A stretch of 64,000 nucleotides of DNA from Sphingobium sp. B2D3C (GCF_025961835.1 NZ_JAOQOK010000001.1:2852001-2916000); one strand, 5' to 3'. Numbered from the stretch's first letter, positions 18,513 to 29,195 are shown. Notes: generated by a model from the letters alone, not told the origin. Made by a program: numbers and translations.

Positions 18513-19253
18513 TCAGGCAGCAGGCTCGGGCGGCAACGACCAGTCGATCGCCCCCCGCCCCTGCGCGGTGAGAAACGCATTGGCCCGCGAGAAGTGCCGG
18601 CAGCCGAAAAATCCGTTATGGGCCGAGAGCGGCGAGGGATGCGGCGCCTTCAGCACCAGATGTCGCCCCCCCGCGCTCACATCCTGCACGAACGCCGCTT
18701 TCTTCTGAGCGTAGGCCCCCCAGAGCAGGAAGGCGACCGGCTTGTCCTGCGCGGCGACGGCCGCGATCACCGCGTCCGTGAACCGCTCCCAACCCTGATT
18801 GGCATGGGCGCCGGCCTTCCCGTTCTCGACGGTGAGCACGCTGTTGAGTAGCAGCACGCCCTGCTCCGCCCAATGGACGAGGTGACCATGGCCGGGCGGG
18901 GTAAAGTCCACATCGGTCCGCAGTTCCTTGAAGATGTTGACGAGGCTCGGCGGCGGCCGCACGCCCGGCTTCACCGAGAAGCACAGGCCATGCGCCTGCC
19001 CCGGCCCATGATAGGGATCCTGCCCGAGGATCACCACCCGGACATCCGGCAGGGGCGTGAGGGCGAGCGCGTTGAACCAGTCGCTGCCGCGCGGGAAGAT
19101 TTGCGCGCCGGCCGCCTTGCGGGCCTGAAGAAAGGCCTTGAGCTGCGCCATGGAGGGCGCGGCGAACGCATCGGCCAGTGCCACCCGCCAGCTTTCATCG
19201 AGCGAGGCAGGGATGGAGGGCGGGGTTATGGCGGTTTCGGCATCGGCAGTCAT
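18513..19253 (-). CDS. ung: Uracil-DNA glycosylase (family 1)
   Basis: Removes uracil from DNA to start base-excision repair. 246 aa. The water-activating motif [22 protein letters not shown] carries the catalytic Asp. The minor-groove loop [18 protein letters not shown] carries the catalytic His and Leu. [12 protein letters not shown] is the uracil-pocket strand. Monocistronic by position. Confidence 0.96.
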   Translation of the reverse strand: MTADAETAITPPSIPASLDESWRVALADAFAAPSMAQLKAFLQARKAAGAQIFPRGSDWFNALALTPLPDVRVVILGQDPYHGPGQAHGLCFSVKPGVRPPPSLVNIFKELRTDVDFTPPGHGHLVHWAEQGVLLLNSVLTVENGKAGAHANQGWERFTDAVIAAVAAQDKPVAFLLWGAYAQKKAAFVQDVSAGGRHLVLKAPHPSPLSAHNGFFGCRHFSRANAFLTAQGRGAIDWSLPPEPAA

Positions 19254-21076
<1,823 letters not shown>

Positions 21077-21093
21077 CGCGCGGTGGACACACA

Positions 21094-21119
21094 AAGGCCG
21101 CCGGAACACCGGCGGCCTT
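21094..21119. terminator. Bidirectional rho-independent-type hairpin
   Basis: Eleven-bp perfect GC-rich stem, AAGGCCGCCGG paired with CCGGCGGCCTT, around the loop AACA. It sits between the stop of gdhA (plus strand) and the stop of the small Gln-rich gene (minus strand), so it can end both transcripts. The U tract is only the TT of the stem plus C. Confidence 0.75.
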
Positions 21120-21135
21120 CGCATGTCTGATCCGA

Positions 21136-21288
21136 TCAGCGCTGGTTCTGGCGTTGACCGCCGCCCTGCTGGTTCTGATCGTCCTGTCCGCCCTGCTGGC
21201 GACCGGACTTGTCCGTGTTGGACTGGTCCTGCTGGCCGCCCTGGCCGGGCTGGCGCTGTTGATCATTCTGCTGGTTCTGGTTTGCCAT
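21136..21288 (-). CDS. Small Gln/Asn/Gly-rich hydrophilic protein
   Basis: 50 aa of low complexity: mostly Gln, Asn, Gly, Asp and Arg, beginning MANQNQQNDQQRQPGQGG. It has no hydrophobic segment and is probably disordered. The ATG at 21288 has AGAGGA 7 nt upstream, and a terminator follows the stop, both of which favour a real gene. Hydrophilin-like or stress-related roles are guesses. Confidence 0.6.
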   Translation of the reverse strand: MANQNQQNDQQRQPGQGGQQDQSNTDKSGRQQGGQDDQNQQGGGQRQNQR

Positions 21289-21421
21289 GGTCCATCCTCT
21301 CTTGTCGCCCTTGATGGGCATGGGAGAGAAACGGATGGAAGAGCGGCCGGTGCCCGGCTTTGCGACGAATGCCGGAAAAGCGGACGAGTTGAAAGGAGCG
21401 TCGGACGGGCCGGGTAGGCCG

Positions 21422-21820
21422 TCAGCCGATCTGCTTCCAGGCCGACGCGATTTCCGCGATGAAGCCGTGAGCGCTCTCCATCAGGCTGGGATCATTGGCG
21501 ACGGTCGCCTCCAGCGTCCGGCGGCGCGTCTCGCGGTAGATGGTCGCAAGGCTGATGGCGATCTCGCCGCCCTGATCGAAATCAAGGCTCGTCTCCAGCG
21601 CGTGGAGAATGGCGAGCGCGCGCGTCTGCCGGTCCAGGCATTTGTGGCGGTCACCGGCCTTGAGCGCCAGTGCGGCGGTATCCAGCGCGAGCAGCAGCTC
21701 GTCGAACAGGATGCGCACGAGCTGGTGCGGCGTGGCGCCCTCGACGCGGCTGCCGCTATCCACCGCCGCATAATGGCGGAGCGCGGCCATCGGCCTCATC
21801 GGATGCGAACCCATGTACAT
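21422..21820 (-). CDS. fliS: Flagellin export chaperone FliS
   Basis: 132 aa four-helix chaperone that binds flagellin C-termini in the cytosol and delivers them to the export gate. Family features are the N-terminal HYAAVDSGSRVEGATPHQLVRILFDELLLAL and the RALAILHALETSLDFDQGGEIA helix. Last gene of the flagellar run, 46 nt after fliD. Confidence 0.93.
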   Translation of the reverse strand: MYMGSHPMRPMAALRHYAAVDSGSRVEGATPHQLVRILFDELLLALDTAALALKAGDRHKCLDRQTRALAILHALETSLDFDQGGEIAISLATIYRETRRRTLEATVANDPSLMESAHGFIAEIASAWKQIG

Positions 21821-21866
21821 ACAGCGTATCCCTTATTTGGTGCGTCCAGCGTCTGCGCCCGGACTG

Positions 21867-23249
21867 TTAGTCGTTGTTCTGGCTCCAGATCTTGACCTGC
21901 TGCTCAAGATAGGATTGCGTCGCCTGGAACTGCAGCAGGCGCGTTTGCATCTTCGCGTAGGTCGCGGTGAGCTGGGTGCTGTAGGTGCTGCGCTGATCGC
22001 CCAGCTTCTCCAGCTCCTTCTCCAGCGCGGCCTTCTGCTTCCCGTAAATGGCTGCGGAACTGGCGAGCGGCCCTTCGCTGCCGTTCACATAATCGGTGAT
22101 GTCCTTGAGCGCGCCGGCAATGCCCGGCTGCGTCGCGCTGGGCACGGCAGGATTGAGCATCTGGGTGACGCCTTCGGGGTCAGCCGCCAGCGCCGCTTCG
22201 AGCCGCTTGGTATCCAGCGTGAGCGTGCCGTTGCGTTCGGTGCGCACGCCCAGATCGCTCAGCGTGCGATAGGTGCCGCTGTCGGTCAGCGGTTGGGAGA
22301 CCAGGCCGGCGAGACGACGCGACAGATCCCGCACGCCAAAGTCGCCCGAGAGCAGGCCGGCCGTATCGCCCTGCGCGACCGTCGCATCGTTGAGGGCGCC
22401 CTTGAGCTGATTATAGGCGGTGACGAACTCGCGAACGAGATCGCTCATGGTGCTGGTCGGCTGGTCCGTGGCGAGGGTGATCGTCTTGCCCGGCTCCGCC
22501 TTGTTGAGGTCGATCTGGATGTTGGGGATGGCGGTGGTGATCTTGTTCGAGCCGAATTCCATATCGACATTGTCGATGCGGATCAGCGCATTCGCGGCGA
22601 CCTGGCTCTGCGTCAGCGTCCCGGCGGCGCCATCCCAGACGAAGCGCTGGAGATTGGCATCCGCATCGGCCTCGGCCGTGAGCGTGAAGGCCTTGGCGGT
22701 GCCGGTCTCGCCCTTGAGCACGAGGCGCGCGCCGGATTGATCGGTGACGATCGAAGCCGTCACGCCGGCATTCGCGGCATTGATGGCCGAGGCAAGGTCA
22801 GCCAGCGTGCCGGTGCCGCCGACGGTGATCATCGTCTCGGTGCTGCCCACGGTGAGCTTGAGCGTGCCGGTGCCAGCGACGGCGGCGCTGTCGGCCAGCG
22901 CGGCGGACTGGAGTACCTGCCCGGCGGCAAGCTGGCGCACCTCAAGCTGCGCCGGCAGGCCCTTGGGCACGCCGCCCGGAATGAGCGAGACCGCCGCGAT
23001 GGTCGGATCATTGGAGACCGGATTGCCACGATAGCCGGTGCCCTGCAGCAGGTCGGTCAGGGCCTTGGAGAAGGTCTCGAGCGAGCTTTTGGCGGAGGCC
23101 AGCGCCGACACGCGGGCACTGGCGGTATCCAGCCGGGACTGGACGGCACTCTGGCGCGGCTGGAACGAGGCATTGGTGAGATCGGACACCATCTGGGTGA
23201 TGTTGATCCCGGAGCCGATGCCCAGTGCGCTCGCAATATCCGTCGCCAT
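21867..23249 (-). CDS. fliD: Flagellar filament cap protein FliD (HAP2)
   Basis: 460 aa. The cap pentamer folds flagellin subunits at the filament tip. The N-terminal DIASALGIGSGINITQMVSDL is the standard FliD opening. Heptad-rich helices at both ends form the leg region; the C-terminal coiled coil runs through LEKELEKLGDQRSTYSTQL. There is no signal peptide, as expected for a type III export substrate. It directly precedes fliS. Confidence 0.94.
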   Translation of the reverse strand: MATDIASALGIGSGINITQMVSDLTNASFQPRQSAVQSRLDTASARVSALASAKSSLETFSKALTDLLQGTGYRGNPVSNDPTIAAVSLIPGGVPKGLPAQLEVRQLAAGQVLQSAALADSAAVAGTGTLKLTVGSTETMITVGGTGTLADLASAINAANAGVTASIVTDQSGARLVLKGETGTAKAFTLTAEADADANLQRFVWDGAAGTLTQSQVAANALIRIDNVDMEFGSNKITTAIPNIQIDLNKAEPGKTITLATDQPTSTMSDLVREFVTAYNQLKGALNDATVAQGDTAGLLSGDFGVRDLSRRLAGLVSQPLTDSGTYRTLSDLGVRTERNGTLTLDTKRLEAALAADPEGVTQMLNPAVPSATQPGIAGALKDITDYVNGSEGPLASSAAIYGKQKAALEKELEKLGDQRSTYSTQLTATYAKMQTRLLQFQATQSYLEQQVKIWSQNND

Positions 23250-23369
23250 ATCCGTCGTCCTTTCAAGGCTTCAGAACGGCAGCGGCGAGCCCGGCTTTAG
23301 TGCCATGGGCAAAGAATCAGGGCGGGCGCATTCAGTCGTCGAACAGCGGCGCGCTTGACGCCGGAACCC

Positions 23370-23813
23370 TCAGTGCGAGGCGGCTTCCACCATGAGCGAG
23401 GTGACCGATGCCTGCGCCGCCTGGGCCAGCCCGGCCTGCCGCGCCACCGCCTGCGCCACATTGGCGACGAAGGTGACCATCTGCTCGTCGGTGGGCGGCA
23501 TGGGGAGCATGACGACGGGGCTCGGCATCAATGCGACGATGGCCCGGTCGGCCAGTTCGACGCTGGATTCAGCATTGCGCGCGGAAGGCTGGATATGCGC
23601 CAGCACATCCGCGATCTCAGCATGGATGCGGGCATAATCGGCAGCGGCGGCGGAGCGTTCGCGATCCCGCAGCAAGGCGGCGCGGGAGGTCTCGCCCTCC
23701 GCCCCGCCATGCATGGCACGGGATTGGGAAACGGCAGGCACGGCCAAGGGGCTGCGCTCCGTTGCGCTGGTCACCGGGGTGACAGCCCCGGCGCGGGGCA
23801 AGAACTCGTTCAT
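23370..23813 (-). CDS. Unidentified protein inside the flagellar cluster
   Basis: 147 aa, mostly helical by composition, with an acidic and Ala-rich middle (RDRERSAAAADYARIHAEIADVL) and a C-terminal helix (NVAQAVARQAGLAQAAQASVTSLM). No signal peptide or membrane segment. The ATG at 23813 has AGAAGG 9 nt upstream. It lies between flhB and fliD on the same strand, so a flagellar export chaperone or regulator is plausible, but I cannot align it to FlgN or FliT with any confidence. Confidence 0.75.
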   Translation of the reverse strand: MNEFLPRAGAVTPVTSATERSPLAVPAVSQSRAMHGGAEGETSRAALLRDRERSAAAADYARIHAEIADVLAHIQPSARNAESSVELADRAIVALMPSPVVMLPMPPTDEQMVTFVANVAQAVARQAGLAQAAQASVTSLMVEAASH

Positions 23814-23871
23814 GACACATTGCCTTCTAATGTGTCCCCATCAACAAAAGACGGACGAGTTCGGCTAAGCT

Positions 23872-25017
23872 TTAATTCACGATATTGCGCCCATCCGCAT
23901 CGAATCGCATCGCGTCGGGCAGATCGATGTGCGGACGGTCCATCTCGGTCGCCATGGCGTGCTCGATCCGGTAGACGAAGGCGAGGATCGCGGCGACGGC
24001 CATGAACAGCCGCTCGTCCACTTCCTGCCCAGCGCGCGAGGTGAAGTAGATGGCGCGGGTGAGCTCGGGATATTGCAGCACCGGCCGGCCCTGATCGGCC
24101 GCGAGCGTGCGGATCGCCGCGGCGATTTCATCGGAACCGCGCGCCACCACGACAGGCGCGGCATCTCGCCCCGGATGATAGCGCAGCGCGACGGCGAAGT
24201 GCGTCGGGTTGGTGAGCACCACCGTGGCCTCTTCCACCGCCTTGCGCACCGAGCCGTTGAGCGTCTCATATTGCCGCCGGCGGATCGCGCCCTTGAGTTC
24301 GGGAGAGCCTTCCGTCTCCTTGTGCTCCTGCTTCACTTCCTGCTTGCTCATGTTGAGCCGCTTCATGCGCTGGAAGATCTGCGCCGGCACGTCGATGCCC
24401 GCGATGAGGAACAGGGCGGCCGCGAGCGCGAGCGTGACGACCACGAAGATGTGGCCCATTTCGCTCATCGCCGGCATTACCCCGGTCTTGGCCATGCCGT
24501 GGATCGCATCGAACTGCCGCCACAGCAGCACGCCGCCGATGCTGCCGAGCAGCACCACCTTGGCGAGCGATTTGACCAGCTCGATAATGCCCTGCATGCC
24601 GAAGATGCGCTTGAGCCCGTTGATCGGGTTCATCCGCTCCGGCTTGGGCACGAGCGCGCCGGTGCGGAAGCCGAGCGAGCCCAGCACGGCAGGGGCGGCA
24701 ATCGCCGCGACGACCGTCGCCAGCAGCACGCCCGCGAGCGGCAGCGCGATGATGGCGAGCAGATGATAAGCGCGCTGCTCCGGCGCGAAGCCCGCAATAT
24801 CGCCCTGATCGAACCGCAGGGCTTCGGCGAGCATCAGGCGGATCGCGTCGATCAGTGCCGGCCCGGCAATCGCAAGCCAGCCGACGCCGGCCATCACCAC
24901 CATGGCGGTGGAGAGTTCGCGGGACTGGAGAATGTCGCCCTTGCTGGCCGCGTCCGTCAGACGCTTGGCTGTTGGCTTCTCGGTCTTTTCGCCGCCGCCG
25001 GAGGCTTCCTGCGCCAT
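23872..25017 (-). CDS. flhB: Flagellar type III export protein FlhB
   Basis: 381 aa export-gate component that controls the rod/hook-to-filament substrate switch. The N-terminus EKTEKPTAKRLTDAASKGDILQSRE is typical, four membrane helices follow (residues about 30-210), and the cytoplasmic domain contains the self-cleavage site NPTH near residue 268 (VLTNPTHFAVALRY). It starts 3 nt after the fliR stop. Confidence 0.96.
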   Translation of the reverse strand: MAQEASGGGEKTEKPTAKRLTDAASKGDILQSRELSTAMVVMAGVGWLAIAGPALIDAIRLMLAEALRFDQGDIAGFAPEQRAYHLLAIIALPLAGVLLATVVAAIAAPAVLGSLGFRTGALVPKPERMNPINGLKRIFGMQGIIELVKSLAKVVLLGSIGGVLLWRQFDAIHGMAKTGVMPAMSEMGHIFVVVTLALAAALFLIAGIDVPAQIFQRMKRLNMSKQEVKQEHKETEGSPELKGAIRRRQYETLNGSVRKAVEEATVVLTNPTHFAVALRYHPGRDAAPVVVARGSDEIAAAIRTLAADQGRPVLQYPELTRAIYFTSRAGQEVDERLFMAVAAILAFVYRIEHAMATEMDRPHIDLPDAMRFDADGRNIVN

Positions 25018-25020
25018 GGT

Positions 25021-25797
25021 TCAGCCGCCCGCCAGCAAGCGGCTCATGTCGAGTCCTTGGCGCAAGGCGTCGCTGATCGCCTCGCCCATGACCGGCGCGG
25101 CGATGGCGAGCAGCACGAGGCCGGCGAGCAGCGTCGCCGGCAGGCCGACCGCGAAGAGATTAAGCGACGGCGCGGTGCGCGCGAGCATCCCCATGACAAG
25201 CTGGACGAGAATGAGCGTGAAGGTGACCGGCAGGGCGATGATGACGCCCGAGGCAAACATGGTGCCGCCGAACTGCGCGATGCTCTCGAACGCGCTCGCC
25301 GGCATGAGATTGCCCGGGGGCAGCGCCTTGTAGCTCATCACGACGTATTGGATGAGCAGCAGATGCCCATCCATGGCGAGCAGCAGGAAGGTAGCAATGA
25401 TCGAGAGAAAGCGGCCGACGACCGGCGTCGGCTGGCCCGAGAGCGGATCGACCATGGAGGCAAAGCCGAGGCCCATGGCGTTGGCGATCGTCTCGCCGGC
25501 GATGAACGCCGCCGAATAGCCGATCTGCAAGGCGAAGCCGAGGCTGAGGCCGGCGATCACTTCCGCCGCGACGAGGGCGATGCCGGCGATGCTGGCCAGC
25601 CCTTGCTCGGGCAGCGCAAAGGGGGCGCTGTTGAGCGCAGCAATGCCGATCGCGAGGCTGAGGATGATGCGCAACTGCACCGGCACAGCGGCGGCGCCGA
25701 AGATCGGCGCGGCGAGCAATGCGGCGCCGGGCCGGATCATCGCCAGCATCCAGAGCCACAGCTGCGCCTCGAGGCCCGCAAATGCCGGTGCGATCAT
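25021..25797 (-). CDS. fliR: Flagellar export gate protein FliR
   Basis: 258 aa, about six membrane helices. Part of the FliP5-FliQ4-FliR1 export gate. Recognisable segments are the central VDPLSGQPTPVVGRFLSIIATFLLLAMDGH and the C-terminal NLFAVGLPATLLAGL. The ATG at 25797 overlaps the fliQ stop by 4 nt; longer in-frame readings run antisense-like through fliQ and are rejected. Confidence 0.94.
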   Translation of the reverse strand: MIAPAFAGLEAQLWLWMLAMIRPGAALLAAPIFGAAAVPVQLRIILSLAIGIAALNSAPFALPEQGLASIAGIALVAAEVIAGLSLGFALQIGYSAAFIAGETIANAMGLGFASMVDPLSGQPTPVVGRFLSIIATFLLLAMDGHLLLIQYVVMSYKALPPGNLMPASAFESIAQFGGTMFASGVIIALPVTFTLILVQLVMGMLARTAPSLNLFAVGLPATLLAGLVLLAIAAPVMGEAISDALRQGLDMSRLLAGG

Positions 25798-26066
25798 CTG
25801 AGCAGGTCCGGAATCCGCTCGAAGATCTCGCGCGTGAAATCGGCGATGAGCATCAGGATCGCTCCGCCGAACAGCGCCAGCGTGACCGCGACGATGATGA
25901 GCTTGGGCACGAAGGAGAGCGTCGCCTCGTTGATCGAGGTCGCGGCCTGGATCATGCCGATGATGACGCCCGCCAGCAGGGCCGGGATCAGGATCGGCCC
26001 GGTCGCGAGCGCGGCAACCCACAGCGCCTGCTGGGCGAGGCCGACGAAGAAATCGCCATTTTCCAT
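25794..26066 (-). CDS. fliQ: Flagellar export gate protein FliQ
   Basis: 90 aa with two membrane helices forming a hairpin. Conserved family segment GVIIGMIQAATSINEATLSFVPKL spans the loop. Length and order (fliP-fliQ-fliR) are canonical. Coupled to fliR by a 4-nt overlap. Confidence 0.95.
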   Translation of the reverse strand: MENGDFFVGLAQQALWVAALATGPILIPALLAGVIIGMIQAATSINEATLSFVPKLIIVAVTLALFGGAILMLIADFTREIFERIPDLLR

Positions 26067-26092
26067 GCGATGTGCTCCCCTTTTCTGCCCGC

Positions 26093-27052
26093 TCAGGTCG
26101 CGAACGAGCCGGCGAGGGAGCCCATCGTCAGCGCCCAGCCATCCACCAGCACGAACAGCAGCAGCTTGAACGGCATCGAGATGATGGTCGGCGAGAGCAT
26201 CATCATACCGAGCGCCATCAGCGTGGAGGCGACAACGAGATCGATGATGAGGAAGGGCAGGAAGATCATGAAGCCGATCTGGAAGGCGGTCTTCAGTTCG
26301 CTGGTGATGAAGGCCGGCAGCATGATCGAGAAAGGAATTTCCTCGGGCGAGCGGAAGGCCGGCACGTTGGCGAGGTTCTGGAATAAAGCGAGGTCGTTCT
26401 GGCGCGTCTGCTTGGCCATGAAGCCATGGAGCACCTTGCCCGAGCGGCTCACCGCTTCCTCGATGCTGATCTGGCCCTCGCCATAAGGCGTGTAGGCACT
26501 GGCGGTGATCTGGTCGATCGCCGGGCGCATCACGAACAGCGAGAGGAACAGCGCGAGGCCGACAAGCACCTGGTTCGGAGGCGTCTGCGCGAGGCCGAGC
26601 GCCTGACGGAGCAGCGACAGCACGATGATGATGCGCGTGAAGCTGGTCATCATCAGCACCAGCGACGGCAGCACCGTCAGCAGGCTCATCAGGACAAGGA
26701 TCTGCAGCGAGATGGACAGCGGGCGCCCATCGCCCGAAACATCGTCGAGCGCGCGGGTCAGCCCGCCCGAGGCAGCGGCGGCACCTTGCGGCAGCGCACC
26801 GGTCGCCGGTGCCTGTGCTTGCGGCGCGGACGCTGCGGCGGGTGCAGCCGGCGCGGCGGGTGCAGCTTGGGCGAAGGCGGGCTGCGTGAGGCTCAGCGTC
26901 GCCACAAGCAGCGCGCAGAACAGCACAGCGCCGATCAGCAAACCCGTGCTCCTGCGGAAGCAGGAGCCCAGGGCAGCTAGGAACGGCGACTGCGCCCTGG
27001 GCTCCTGCCTGCGCAGGAGCATTTGGGTTGTCGCCAGAATAGGGTCAACCAT
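26093..27052 (-). CDS. fliP: Flagellar export gate protein FliP with REP-derived 5' end
   Basis: Up to 319 aa. The core after residue about 115 is canonical: [46 protein letters not shown] and the C-terminal [14 protein letters not shown] signal-peptide-like helix ([17 protein letters not shown]) and an Ala/Pro-rich linker precede it. The ATG at 27052 overlaps fliO by 8 nt, but reading from it passes through a 73-nt palindromic repeat (26948-27020). An alternative start is TTG at 26941, just after the repeat, with an AGGAG supplied by the repeat 7 nt upstream. Identity is certain; the start is not. Confidence 0.93.
   Translation of the reverse strand: MVDPILATTQMLLRRQEPRAQSPFLAALGSCFRRSTGLLIGAVLFCALLVATLSLTQPAFAQAAPAAPAAPAAASAPQAQAPATGALPQGAAAASGGLTRALDDVSGDGRPLSISLQILVLMSLLTVLPSLVLMMTSFTRIIIVLSLLRQALGLAQTPPNQVLVGLALFLSLFVMRPAIDQITASAYTPYGEGQISIEEAVSRSGKVLHGFMAKQTRQNDLALFQNLANVPAFRSPEEIPFSIMLPAFITSELKTAFQIGFMIFLPFLIIDLVVASTLMALGMMMLSPTIISMPFKLLLFVLVDGWALTMGSLAGSFAT
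26948..27020. repeat. REP-like double hairpin at the fliO/fliP junction
   Basis: Three nested inverted repeats: GCTCCTGC-GGAA-GCAGGAGC (26948-26967), CCAGGGC ... GCCCTGG (26968-27000) and GCTCCTGC-CTGC-GCAGGAGC (27001-27020). The two outer hairpins are near copies and can also pair with each other, the arrangement of a REP doublet. It is 73 nt long, not a multiple of three, yet leaves the frame of fliP open from the upstream ATG. Confidence 0.8.
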
Positions 27053-27317
27053 GACGGGTTTCGCTCTCCGCGATCTTCTCGACCTTGCCGCGCGAGACCG
27101 AGAGCAGCAGGCGCTTGCCCTCGAATTCCACGACCGCGAGCTTGCCGAGCGTGCCCATGGGCAGCACATCGACCAGCTTGACCATCCGGTCGCGCTGGCC
27201 GGCGCCCAGCATGCCGGGCTGATATTTGCGCCACAGCCACAGCGCGCCATAGGCCATGCCGCCGACCAGCGGCAGCATGATGAGCAGCTTGAGGAAATAC
27301 CAGGCAAGCGCGCTCAT
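27045..27317 (-). CDS. fliO: Flagellar export accessory protein FliO
   Basis: 90 aa. One membrane helix ([23 protein letters not shown]), then the short cytoplasmic domain with [31 protein letters not shown], as in FliO, which helps assemble FliP rings. It overlaps fliN by 4 nt and fliP by 8 nt. Confidence 0.88.
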   Translation of the reverse strand: MSALAWYFLKLLIMLPLVGGMAYGALWLWRKYQPGMLGAGQRDRMVKLVDVLPMGTLGKLAVVEFEGKRLLLSVSRGKVEKIAESETRHG

Positions 27318-27643
27318 GCGCGGCGCTCGAGCCCGGCGAGGCGCGCCTCGGTGGAGGCGATCTCGACAATGCGCACGCCATAGCGGCCGTTCACCGTTAC
27401 CACCTCGCCCCGGGCGACCAGCGTGCCGTTGACCATGATGTCCAGCAGATCGTCGGCCTGACGATCGAGCTGCACGACGCTGCCCTCGCCCAGATTCATG
27501 ATCTCGGCCAGACGCAACTGGGTGGCGCCGACCTCGACGGACATGCGGACGGGGATATCGGCCAGCAGGGCCATGTTGCGGCCCAGACCCATGTCCACCG
27601 GTGCGGCGGCCTCAGCCCGGAGTGTTTCGCTCATCTCGCTCAT
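27314..27643 (-). CDS. fliN: Flagellar motor switch protein FliN
   Basis: 109 aa, C-ring base component. The SpoA domain fills most of the protein: LADIPVRMSVEVGATQLRLAEIMNLGEGSVVQLDR and GTLVARGEVVTVNGRYGVRIVEI. Also docks FliH for delivery of export substrates. Lies directly after fliM. Confidence 0.95.
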   Translation of the reverse strand: MSEMSETLRAEAAAPVDMGLGRNMALLADIPVRMSVEVGATQLRLAEIMNLGEGSVVQLDRQADDLLDIMVNGTLVARGEVVTVNGRYGVRIVEIASTEARLAGLERRA

Positions 27644-27654
27644 TATGTTGGTCC

Positions 27655-28524
27655 TCAGGCCAGTTTTTCGATCATGAAGGCGGCACTGCCGTCCTGTTCG
27701 CCCACGGTGCCCTGCGCGAACACGCGGTCACCGACGAGCAGCGGCAATTGCCGCGCGATGTGAATGGGAATGACGTCGCCGGGCTTCAGCGACATCAGCT
27801 CCGCCATTTTGAGATTGGGCCGCGCCAGCACCGTGCGGACGGGGAAGCGCACATCGTCCAGCCGGGTGGCGAGACGGGTCCGCCAGACCGGATCGGCCGG
27901 CCGCGCCTCGTCCCCCGCCTTGGGCGATCCGACGATCTCCAGCCCGCCAAAGCCGGCCTTGGGATAAATGAACTCGATGATGCGCGGGCGATGATCGCCC
28001 ATGTCGACCTCGAACCCCTGCACCACGATGGCCGTCTCGCCGGGCATCAGCTGGGCATGGGCCGGATTGGTCTCGCGGTTGATGAGCACCGGCTCCAGCG
28101 GCGCGATCTCGGCCCAGCATTCGACCAGCGCCGCGATGATGCCATCGGCAAGCCGGGCGCCGAGCCGCGTTTCCGTGGGCGTGAACTCGCGCTTGTCGCT
28201 GCTCGCGCGGTCGCCCTTGCCGCCATAGAAGCGGTCGACCAGCAGCGAGACCAGCGGCGCGTCGATGCGCAGCACCACCGGCCCCTTGATTGGGTGCAGG
28301 CGATAGAGCGAGAGGCTGGCGAACTCCGGCGCGCTCGCATCCCACATCATGAACATGGTTTCTTCGAGCGGCAGCGCGGTGACCAGCGGACGCGCGCCCC
28401 CATAGGGCTCGATGATCGCGCGCAACCGGCGGCTCACCCGCTCGCCGAGTTTTTCCAGTCCGCTGATCGCGGCGACCGGCTCGCTGGTCTGTCGCCCGAG
28501 CGCGAAAGGCTGCACGTCATTCAT
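27655..28524 (-). CDS. fliM: Flagellar motor switch protein FliM lacking the CheY-binding N-terminus
   Basis: 289 aa against about 330 for well-studied FliM. It opens with MNDVQPFALGRQTSEPVAAISGLEKLGERV, which aligns with the post-linker region of FliM. The N-terminal LSQDEIDALL peptide that binds phosphorylated CheY is absent, and the gap to fliL (38 nt) leaves no room for it. The middle domain (GxxxR-type LDGxxLPLEETMFMMW region) and the C-terminal SpoA-like domain (NLKMAELMSLKPGDVIPIH) are intact. Confidence 0.93.
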   Translation of the reverse strand: MNDVQPFALGRQTSEPVAAISGLEKLGERVSRRLRAIIEPYGGARPLVTALPLEETMFMMWDASAPEFASLSLYRLHPIKGPVVLRIDAPLVSLLVDRFYGGKGDRASSDKREFTPTETRLGARLADGIIAALVECWAEIAPLEPVLINRETNPAHAQLMPGETAIVVQGFEVDMGDHRPRIIEFIYPKAGFGGLEIVGSPKAGDEARPADPVWRTRLATRLDDVRFPVRTVLARPNLKMAELMSLKPGDVIPIHIARQLPLLVGDRVFAQGTVGEQDGSAAFMIEKLA

Positions 28525-28562
28525 CGTTCATTGTCCCCGTCCGACCCCCGTCGGACACGGCG

Positions 28563-29186
28563 CTACTGAATAACGAAATTGGTAAAATAAACGTTATCAA
28601 TGCCGCCGTAGCCCGTCTTTTCCTTCAAAACATCGTTAATAACGGTCAGAAGTTTCGCCTGGAGCTTCTCCTTGCCCTGCGGGGTCGAGAGGTCGAGCTC
28701 CTCCTCCTGCGCCATCATCATCAGGATGGCCGAGCGGATCGGCAGCTCATGCGCCTGCACCGCCTCGATCACGCGCTGGTCGTAATAGGTCGACACGGCG
28801 ATCGAGACCTGCGCGAAGGAGTCACTGTCCGCGAGGTTGGAGGTGAACGGCGCCGGGATCTGGAAATAGGTCGCCTGATAGGCCGAGGCATTGGCCGGGC
28901 GGGGCAGATCCACGCCCTTGCCCTCGCGCTCCGGCGCGTGCTGCTCGGCGGCCTTGGCAGCCCAGGTCTTGGCGACCTCCTCGGGCTTCTCGCCGGTCAG
29001 CACCAGCTGCGGGCGAAAGGCGTCTTCCGCCGGCCCGCTTTCCTTGTGCATGGAGCCAGCGGCGAAGAACCCCGCGGCCGCGCCACCGCCACCCAGCAGC
29101 GCCACGGCGCCAAGGATGATGATCAGCTTCTTCTTGCCGCCGCCCTTCTTCTTGGCGGCGCCGGCGTCCGGTGCATCACTCATCAA
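28563..29186 (-). CDS. fliL: Flagellar stator-associated protein FliL
   Basis: 207 aa. Cytoplasmic Lys/Gly-rich start (AAKKKGGGKKKL), one membrane helix (IIILGAVALLGGGGAAAGFF), then a periplasmic domain ending in GIDNVYFTNFVIQ, the typical FliL C-terminus. Works with MotA/MotB stators, whose genes are not in this window. Slightly long for the family. Confidence 0.9.
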   Translation of the reverse strand: MMSDAPDAGAAKKKGGGKKKLIIILGAVALLGGGGAAAGFFAAGSMHKESGPAEDAFRPQLVLTGEKPEEVAKTWAAKAAEQHAPEREGKGVDLPRPANASAYQATYFQIPAPFTSNLADSDSFAQVSIAVSTYYDQRVIEAVQAHELPIRSAILMMMAQEEELDLSTPQGKEKLQAKLLTVINDVLKEKTGYGGIDNVYFTNFVIQ

Positions 29187-29195
29187 TCGATCCCC

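Noticed and set aside
23300..23316. TGGCAC on the minus strand upstream of fliD, resembling a sigma-54 -24 element
   Set aside because: The -12 element at the required spacing reads CCGG, not TTGC.
23929..26169. 746-residue open frame antisense to flhB-fliR-fliQ
   Set aside because: Charged low-complexity shadow of membrane-protein genes, with no start signal.
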